From JBBDIP01 sp964602455 (lineage in GTDB: Bacteria > Bacillota > Sulfobacillia > Fermentithermobacillales > Fermentithermobacillaceae), in NCBI GenBank assembly GCA_964602455.1, contig CAZRRG010000010.1:1-36739 (forward strand): 36,739 nucleotides of DNA. The letters run 5' to 3'. Positions within the stretch are counted from its first letter, which is position 1. Each line of letters opens with the position of its first letter. Made by a program: the position numbers and the translations under genes. Below the pieces are notes generated by a model, which made no database searches, had not been told where the DNA came from, and was given only the letters and a program-made list of their open reading frames with translations. Shown here one piece after another: positions 31,047 to 36,739 of this stretch.

Positions 31047-31283
31047 AGTGCCACCTCCGAGTGCGCGAACCGCTTAGCGACGGGCGCTGGGTCGCGCACG
31101 TCTCACTTTGTGCTATTTCGCACTTACGACGTCGCTTACCTGCCGCTATTGTAACTCTGCCAGAGTGGATGGACATAACCCGCAGCAGGACGGGCCTTTC
31201 GTTAGCCGCCGCCGCGGGAAGTCCGACATGTGCATAGACAGACGCGGTAGAAGTGAGCGATACTTGAGTTCTGGAGGGAATCC

Positions 31284-32762
31284 ATGCCTCCAGGTCTAGA
31301 GGTGCACAACAATAGAGTTGGAGTGAGGTTTATGAGCTCTCTTATAGAAGGGATCGCGCCAAGGAAGGTCGGCATCACTGATACCACGCTCCGCGACGGT
31401 CATCAGTCCCTGCTGGCAACCAGGATGCGGACCGCTGACATGCTGCCCATCATCGAGAAGATGGACCAGGTCGGGTTCCGTTCGGTCGAGGTCTGGGGCG
31501 GCGCCACGTTTGACACAGCTATGAGGTTCCTTAATGAAGACCCGTGGGAGAGACTTGCCCTCCTAAAGCAGGCCTTCAAGAAGACGCCTCTTCAGATGCT
31601 GCTCCGCGGTCAGAACCTCGTTGGATACAAGCACTATGCCGACGATGTGGTCGAGGCCTTCTGCAAGGCCGCGGTCAGAAACGGCATTTCCATCATGCGG
31701 ATTTTCGACGCCGTCAACGACTCCCGCAACATGTGGAAGGCCATTGAGGTGTCAAAGGCTGAAGGCGCTCACATCCAGGCGACAGTGTGCTACACCATCA
31801 GCCCTGTCCATGACCTCAAGCACTACGTCTCGGTTGCGAAGGAACTGCAGGAAATGGGCGCTGACTCGCTATGCCTCAAGGACATGGCCGGTATCCTCTC
31901 GCCCAAGGACGCGTTCAACATCGTCAAGGCGTGGAAAGAGGAGATCGGCCTTCCGGTGCAGGTCCACTCCCACTACACGTCGGGTATGGCTTCGGCCACC
32001 TACCTCAAGGCCATTGAAGCAGGCGCCGACGTGGTAGACTGCGCCATCTCGTCCATGTCGCTGGCGACGTCCCAGCCGCCGGTTGAGTCCATCGTCGCGG
32101 CTCTGGACGGCACCGCTTACGATACCGGGCTCAACCTGGACCTCCTGTCCGAGATCGCCGACTACTTCAAGGAGGTCAGGCAGAAGTACGGCGCGTTCGA
32201 CAAGGCCTCCGCGGTGCCGGATGCCAACGTGCTCCGTTACCAGATCCCCGGCGGCATGATCTCCAACTTCATTTCCCAGCTTAGAGAGCAGAACGCTCTC
32301 GACAAGCTTCCGGCAGTGTTCGCCGAGGTTCCCAGGGTTAAGGAAGACATGGGGCATCCGCCGCTTGTCACTCCGACCAGCCAAATAGTCGGTACGCAGG
32401 CTGTCTTCAACGTCCTCCTAGGCGAGCGCTACAAGATAGCCACCAACGAGGTCAAGGACTACTTCCGCGGCCTCTATGGAAGGCCGCCGGCGCCCGTGAA
32501 CCCCGAGATCCAGCGCAAGGTCATCGGAGACGAGAAGCCCATCACCGATCGTCCCGCGGACCACATCGAGCCGGGTCTGGCTAAGGCCAAGCAGGAGCTG
32601 GGCGCTCTCTATACAAAGGAAGAGGATGTCCTCTCATATGCTCTGTTCCCGCAGCAGGCCAAGAAGTTCCTTGAGGAGCAGTTGGCCAAGCGGACCGGAG
32701 TGGACCAGCAGCTCCTGGAGCAGTCCAAGAAGGAGAGCCCGACAGGGTACGCTCCGGTATAA
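31284..32762 (+). CDS. Pyruvate/oxaloacetate carboxyltransferase subunit (PycB/OadA/5S type) without biotin domain
   Basis: The carboxyltransferase moves CO2 between biotin and pyruvate/oxaloacetate. The 492-aa protein has the TIM-barrel motif DTTLRDGHQS (residues 33-42), the carbamylated-lysine type segment LCLKDMAGIL, and metal ligands HSHYTSG (near 228). The conserved C-terminal carboxylase domain follows (NQI-like TPTSQIVGTQAVFNVL). The protein ends about 90 residues later without the biotinyl MKM motif, so a separate carrier protein is needed. It could act as pyruvate carboxylase B, oxaloacetate decarboxylase alpha or a transcarboxylase 5S subunit; sequence alone does not decide. ATG 31284 has GGAGGG at a 5-nt spacing. 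ATG 31332 is an alternative. Confidence 0.9.
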   Translation: MPPGLEVHNNRVGVRFMSSLIEGIAPRKVGITDTTLRDGHQSLLATRMRTADMLPIIEKMDQVGFRSVEVWGGATFDTAMRFLNEDPWERLALLKQAFKKTPLQMLLRGQNLVGYKHYADDVVEAFCKAAVRNGISIMRIFDAVNDSRNMWKAIEVSKAEGAHIQATVCYTISPVHDLKHYVSVAKELQEMGADSLCLKDMAGILSPKDAFNIVKAWKEEIGLPVQVHSHYTSGMASATYLKAIEAGADVVDCAISSMSLATSQPPVESIVAALDGTAYDTGLNLDLLSEIADYFKEVRQKYGAFDKASAVPDANVLRYQIPGGMISNFISQLREQNALDKLPAVFAEVPRVKEDMGHPPLVTPTSQIVGTQAVFNVLLGERYKIATNEVKDYFRGLYGRPPAPVNPEIQRKVIGDEKPITDRPADHIEPGLAKAKQELGALYTKEEDVLSYALFPQQAKKFLEEQLAKRTGVDQQLLEQSKKESPTGYAPV

Positions 32763-32868
32763 AGGCAGCGTAATGCGGTTCAATTGCGCCGGGGCTGCTG
32801 TGGAGTGGGTCATCCTGCCATTGCGGTGTCGGGCCTGCGAACCCATCGTTGAACGCAGATGAACAAGA

Positions 32869-32898
32869 GGCCGGTGCAGGCGCGCCGGCCCTTTGTTT
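32869..32898 (+). terminator. Intrinsic terminator after the carboxyltransferase gene
   Basis: GGCCGGTGC (32869-32877) pairs with GCGCCGGCC (32882-32890), a 9-bp stem with one G-T pair and a 4-nt loop. CTTTGTTT follows. It separates the carboxyltransferase gene from the PhzF-family gene. The remainder of 32763-33012 shows nothing else that I can support. Confidence 0.8.
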
Positions 32899-33012
32899 GC
32901 TGGAGATTATGATATTGGCTAACGTGCGGGAGGGTTTCTTGGCACGGCATAGGAAGAGTTTGGGCAGGAGTTGGAGAGGACCGGACGGACCGCGCATAGG
33001 GGGCTACATAAT

Positions 33013-34092
33013 ATGAAGGAAATCGACATCTATCAAGTGGATGCGTTCACCGGTGAGTTGTTCGGCGGCAATCCCGCTGGAGTTGTTCCCGACGCGACCG
33101 GCCTCGGCGAGGACGTCATGCAGAAGATAGCCAGGGAGATGGCCCTGTCGGAGACCGCGTTCATCATCGACAAGCGCGGCAAGGGTGTCGGCGGCCAGCC
33201 CTGCATCTTCAAGAACAGCGTTCAGGGGCCCGATGTGCTCAAGGCTGCGGACTTCGAGGTCCGTTTCTTCACCCCGTGGAACGAGGTGGATCTCTGCGGT
33301 CACGCCACTATAGGAAGCTTCTGGCTCTTGGCGGAACTCGGGATCATCAACTTGAGCAACGGTACTCGTCCCGCGAAGGCACAACCTGAACACCGCAAGA
33401 GTGACGGCGAGATGGGTCATATCACGAGCGATTCCGGTGAGGTCCGAGTGTACCAGCAGACCAAGGCCGGTCTCCTGCCGGTGGACATCCTCGCAGGATG
33501 CGAGGGAACTCCCGTAAGGGTGATGATGACGCAGAATCTGCCCGAGGTTGTGTCGATTCCTTCATATGAAGAGATAGCGGAACTCGAGGGCATCCTGGGC
33601 GCGCCCAAGGGCTGCATTACCGGTTTTGTGGGTCCGGACGGGCAGCACGCTGTACCTCAGGTCGTGACCACGGGCCTGCCGGACCTGATTGTCCCGGTCA
33701 GCTCCCGCGAAGCCCTCCTTTCGATGCGCCCCAACATGGCGGCCCTTATCGATTTCTGCAATGCTAGGAAGATAATCAGCTGCCACTGCTTCTCCTTGGA
33801 GACCCTCGACCCTGCCGCGACGGTCCATTGCAGGGACTTTTCACCCGCGGTGGGGGTGCCGGAGGAGTCGGCGACCGGGACCGCCTCCGGCGCCACAGGC
33901 GGTTACCTGGTACTCAACAAGCTGGTGCCTGTGAAGGAGCCGGTCACGAGGATAGTCTGTGAGCAGGGATATGTCCTCAAGAGGCCGTCCACCATCCACG
34001 TCGAAGTGGAATCACACGACGGCAGAATCACCGGCGTGAGGGTCGGCGGCAGCGCGGTTACCGCAATCAAAGGGAAGATCCGGGTTCCGTAG
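33013..34092 (+). CDS. PhzF-family isomerase/epimerase-like protein
   Basis: PhzF proteins share the diaminopimelate-epimerase fold; most have unknown substrates. The 359-aa protein has the N-terminal YQVDAFTGELFGGNPAGVV, the catalytic Glu in LSETAFI (E47), DLCGHATIGSFW and the C-terminal ESATGTASGATGGYLV. It is larger than the common 260-300 aa because of two inserts, one after residue 55 (RGKGVGGQPCIFKNSVQG) and one near 130-145 (AQPEHRKSDGEMGH). ATG 33013 follows GGGGG at about 10 nt. Function cannot be given from sequence; phenazine synthesis is not implied. Confidence 0.88.
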   Translation: MKEIDIYQVDAFTGELFGGNPAGVVPDATGLGEDVMQKIAREMALSETAFIIDKRGKGVGGQPCIFKNSVQGPDVLKAADFEVRFFTPWNEVDLCGHATIGSFWLLAELGIINLSNGTRPAKAQPEHRKSDGEMGHITSDSGEVRVYQQTKAGLLPVDILAGCEGTPVRVMMTQNLPEVVSIPSYEEIAELEGILGAPKGCITGFVGPDGQHAVPQVVTTGLPDLIVPVSSREALLSMRPNMAALIDFCNARKIISCHCFSLETLDPAATVHCRDFSPAVGVPEESATGTASGATGGYLVLNKLVPVKEPVTRIVCEQGYVLKRPSTIHVEVESHDGRITGVRVGGSAVTAIKGKIRVP

Positions 34093-34188
34093 GCTTAGCC
34101 AACCTATCAAGTAGTTCCCGGTCAAGAGTTGCCGGCTCCAGTTGAGAGAGCTGGGCAATCGTCGGGCCCAAGTGCGGGGTGTGTACAT

Positions 34189-35919
34189 ATGAGCTTCCTT
34201 AAAAGACACAGGCGTGTGATCCTAGTTGCTCTAGTTGGCTGTATGATCGCCGGCGCACTGGGGCTCTACTACCTTCGTACTTCGCAGTCGGAATTCGCCA
34301 GAAGCTTTAGGGCCGTCGTGAAGAACTACCTACGTATGAACTCCCTCCAGAAGAGGCCCGATCTGGCGGAGGGCCTCACCATAGAGAAAGAGACTGTCTA
34401 CGTCGACGGCGCTATTGGCTCGATGCCGGACAAGCTCGACGGCCACGACGTGAAGGTCCTGTACGAGACCCCGGACGGACACAAGTTCTGCGACTACGCC
34501 AACGGGCTATCGGTCATGCTGCCGTCCGATATGGTCCCCGACTTCTCCACCAGCCCCAAGTACGTATCCTTCCAAAGCCAAAACGCGAAAGTCGTCATTA
34601 GCAGGGAATGGACCTATGACCCCGACGTCTCCGGATACGTGCGGTACTACTTCTTCAGGTTCGTGCTGAACGAGTCGTGGAGGGCTGAGAACAACGTCGA
34701 GCTCCTGGAGGATATCAACACGGATCGGTATGAGCGCATCACGGTCAGATTGAACGACTATCCCGGCCCGTTCGACACTTACACCTATATCGTCCTCAAG
34801 ACCGGCTCGACCAACTTCTTCTACGCGATGATGAAGTACCCGTCGGGAGACCCGGTTGCGGCCGCACTGCCTGACCAAGTCCTCGAGACCTTCTCCTACT
34901 TCAACCCCGAGGGAACGCCAAGGTATGCGACGGACTACCATCCGGAGATACCGGACAACTGGACCGCCGAGACCCGCGCCGTCTATGAGGAACTGGCTGC
35001 GGCCACCGGCGTTACGTGGGGCATCTTTACCAAGGACGTGACCGGCCAGGGGATATCGACTACGATACCCGAGATAGAGAGGCGGATCGACCACCAGTTC
35101 GGCATCATTCTCGCCTATACCGGCCTGGACGGCGGCTTTCCCACCGGGTTCATGGAGAGGTGCACTCGTGAGGGTCGGCTGGTTGAGATGACGTTGCAGG
35201 CCACAGAGAGCAACAACACGGCTCTTTTTGCCCGGTCTCCTTGGCTTCAGCTCTACCGGACGGGTGACGATGAGCGGATACGCCAGTTCGCCCGAGACGC
35301 CAAGGCGTTTGGGAAGCCGTTCCTCTTCCGGCTCAACAATGAGATGAACTCAGATTGGGTGAGCTACGGCGGCGTCGTGAATCTCCTTGACCCGGACATC
35401 TACACCGAGAACTGGCGCACGGTCTATAGGATCTTTCAAGAAGAGGGCGTCGATAACGCCATCTGGATCTGGAACCCCCACGATAGGGACTACCCGCCCA
35501 ACCAGTGGAACACCCAGATCGCCTACTACCCCGGCAATGAGTATGTCCAGATGTTCGGCATCACGGGGTACAACAATGGTACCTACTACCAGTACGTAAC
35601 CGGCGAAACCTGGCGCGAGTTCAAGGAGATCTACGACAGGATAGATACCGAGTTCGGGAATCTGTTCGGCTCCTTCCCTTGGATCATAACGGAGTTTTCG
35701 TCCAGCTCCATCGGTGGGGACAAGGCGAAATGGATAGACGGCATGTTCGACGACATAGGCAACCACAAGAACATCAAAGCCGCTGTGTGGTTCAGCTATG
35801 CCGACTTTGATCCCAAGGACAACAAGACGGTGTCGCGGCCTTACTGGCTCGACGAGACCGATGCCACCGTCGCGGCGTTCAAGCGCGGGCTGGCCAGGCA
35901 GAAGAGCGCCACACCGTAA
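34189..35919 (+). CDS. Membrane-anchored glycoside hydrolase, GH26-like
   Basis: This is a predicted extracellular, membrane-tethered glycosidase of 576 aa. An N-terminal basic stretch and a hydrophobic helix (about residues 10-29) anchor it. An unrecognised region follows (about 35-245, beta-rich, with several Tyr/Phe strands). The C-terminal barrel has the GH26-type acid/base site RLNNEMNSDW (E385) and the nucleophile site WIITEFSSSS (E502). GH26 enzymes usually have His before the Glu of the first site; here it is Asn. Substrate (mannan, mixed-linkage glucan, exopolysaccharide) cannot be told. The ATG has GGGGTG upstream; an in-frame start at 34129 lacks a good SD. Neighbours give no clue. 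Confidence 0.8.
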   Translation: MSFLKRHRRVILVALVGCMIAGALGLYYLRTSQSEFARSFRAVVKNYLRMNSLQKRPDLAEGLTIEKETVYVDGAIGSMPDKLDGHDVKVLYETPDGHKFCDYANGLSVMLPSDMVPDFSTSPKYVSFQSQNAKVVISREWTYDPDVSGYVRYYFFRFVLNESWRAENNVELLEDINTDRYERITVRLNDYPGPFDTYTYIVLKTGSTNFFYAMMKYPSGDPVAAALPDQVLETFSYFNPEGTPRYATDYHPEIPDNWTAETRAVYEELAAATGVTWGIFTKDVTGQGISTTIPEIERRIDHQFGIILAYTGLDGGFPTGFMERCTREGRLVEMTLQATESNNTALFARSPWLQLYRTGDDERIRQFARDAKAFGKPFLFRLNNEMNSDWVSYGGVVNLLDPDIYTENWRTVYRIFQEEGVDNAIWIWNPHDRDYPPNQWNTQIAYYPGNEYVQMFGITGYNNGTYYQYVTGETWREFKEIYDRIDTEFGNLFGSFPWIITEFSSSSIGGDKAKWIDGMFDDIGNHKNIKAAVWFSYADFDPKDNKTVSRPYWLDETDATVAAFKRGLARQKSATP

Positions 35920-36063
35920 TCGCGCACTGTTCCGCTCCCACCCATTCCCGCCCTGTCCAGTATGTGCACCGGCAGGATCTAAGGCCTATGCCAAGAAACG
36001 ATCCTCACATGCGGAACACATGTGCTCTGTGCTCGTCTAACTGCCAAGCGAGGTGAATCTGGC

Positions 36064-36693
36064 ATGAAGGGCAAGCTCTTGGTGACCGGCTTCGAGCCTT
36101 TCGGTGGCGATGAGGTCAACCCTTCAATGGAGATCGCGAAGTCGCTGGATGGGATGGAGATCAACGGCTACCAGGTCGTTGCCCGTGTCCTTCCGGTCGA
36201 ATGGGGAACAGTGAGACAGCGGGTCGAAGCGCTGATGGATGAGATCCAGCCCGCCGTAGTGCTGTCCCTGGGGCTGGCAGCGGGCCGGACGGAAATCTCG
36301 GTCGAGAAAGTCGCGGTCAACTACACCTCCAAGAGCAAGGATAACGCCGGCGTGCTTCCATCGGACCAGGCGGTCGTGCCAGGCGGACCCGACGCCTTCT
36401 TCGCCACCATCCCTGCGGAGCAAGTGGTGGAGGACATAACCGCGAAGGGAATCCCGGCAAAGCTCTCGCTTACGGCAGGGGCTTACCTCTGCAACTATGC
36501 CTTCTACTGCGCGTCCCGTTACGCAAAGGAAAAGGGAGGAAAGACCCTGGTAGGGTTCATTCACATCCCTGCAACCCCATCGATGGTGGCCGGGAAGCCA
36601 AAGGGCGGACCGTCTATGGCGGAAAGCCTGGTAAAGGACGGTATTGTACAGGCGTTGACAACCTCAACCATAGGCCTTACAAAATGTGGGTGA
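36064..36693 (+). CDS. pcp: Pyroglutamyl-peptidase I
   Basis: Pcp removes N-terminal pyroglutamate from peptides (cysteine peptidase family C15, cytoplasmic). The 209-aa protein has TGFEPFGGDEVNPS at the N-terminus. The triad residues are E81 (GRTEISVEKVAVN), C143 (AGAYLCNYAFY) and H167 (GFIHIPATPSM), spaced as in known bacterial enzymes. ATG 36064 has GAGGTG about 8 nt upstream. The 144-bp spacer before it holds only a short CACATG/CATGTG inverted repeat. The gene ends 46 bp before the window edge. Confidence 0.95.
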   Translation: MKGKLLVTGFEPFGGDEVNPSMEIAKSLDGMEINGYQVVARVLPVEWGTVRQRVEALMDEIQPAVVLSLGLAAGRTEISVEKVAVNYTSKSKDNAGVLPSDQAVVPGGPDAFFATIPAEQVVEDITAKGIPAKLSLTAGAYLCNYAFYCASRYAKEKGGKTLVGFIHIPATPSMVAGKPKGGPSMAESLVKDGIVQALTTSTIGLTKCG

Positions 36694-36739
36694 GGAAGAA
36701 GGAATTCTAGACTTTGCGACGAACTGTACAAGTCGCTAG

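Noticed and set aside
31047..31283. Promoter for ddh with TACAAT on the minus strand (complement of 31148-31153)
   Set aside because: The matching -35 is poor and the leader would be about 100 nt; the evidence is too weak to annotate.

Overview
This window looks like a chromosome piece from an endospore-forming, GC-rich member of the Bacillota (Clostridia-like or a neighbouring class). Four things point there. It carries a long SRP RNA with an Alu domain. It has the tRNA-Ser / SRP RNA / dnaX / ybaB / recR / yaaL / bofA order known from Bacillus. It encodes the Clostridia-associated SCIFF peptide with its radical SAM maturase. It also has an rpoE(delta)-pyrG pair and a diaminopimelate dehydrogenase that resembles the Symbiobacterium type. 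TTG and GTG starts with good Shine-Dalgarno (SD) sequences are common. A run of 100 Ns marks a scaffold gap, so this is draft assembly.

Layout: 1-500 holds a partial tRNA-Ser, tRNA-Ser(GGA) and SRP RNA. 873-4719 is the dnaX-ybaB-recR-yaaL-bofA cluster. 4737-5684 (minus) is a LysM/M23 peptidase, divergent from the SCIFF peptide and its maturase (5848-7424). A second LysM-G5-M23 peptidase, murA and an HtrA protease follow. HtrA converges on a class A penicillin-binding protein (12381-14678, minus) across a repeat-filled gap. 14797-18253 holds spermidine synthase, agmatinase and ArgRS. 18396-27360 is a lysine-fermentation block: a PAS/AAA+ sigma54 activator, then kdd, kamA, kamB-like, kamC-like, kamD and kamE. 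27453-29506 is rpoE(delta)-pyrG. A 650-bp gene-free stretch full of short repeats follows. Then come diaminopimelate dehydrogenase (minus), a carboxyltransferase subunit, a PhzF-family protein, a membrane-anchored GH26-like protein and pyroglutamyl-peptidase.

How the parts work together: the lysine block encodes the mutase and dehydrogenase steps L-lysine -> beta-lysine -> 3,5-diaminohexanoate -> 3-keto-5-aminohexanoate. KamB-like and KamC-like ATPases sit next to the B12 enzyme. A sequence matching the -24/-12 consensus (TGGCAC-N5-TTGCT) lies over the last codons of the regulator gene and just upstream of kdd, so the regulator very probably drives the operon directly. The later cleavage genes (kce, kal and CoA-transferase) are absent here. 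Near the end of the window a diaminopimelate dehydrogenase makes the lysine and peptidoglycan precursor. Several cell-wall genes (two M23 peptidases, murA, PBP, HtrA) make the first half partly an envelope region.

No wholly new system is proven. The signals most worth following are the sigma54-driven kam operon with its two uncharacterised ATPases, the GGTSACC-site cluster with an 18-bp palindrome at 29.7-29.9 kb, period-8 tandem arrays in two intergenic regions, and a hairpin repeat family that flanks the assembly gap.
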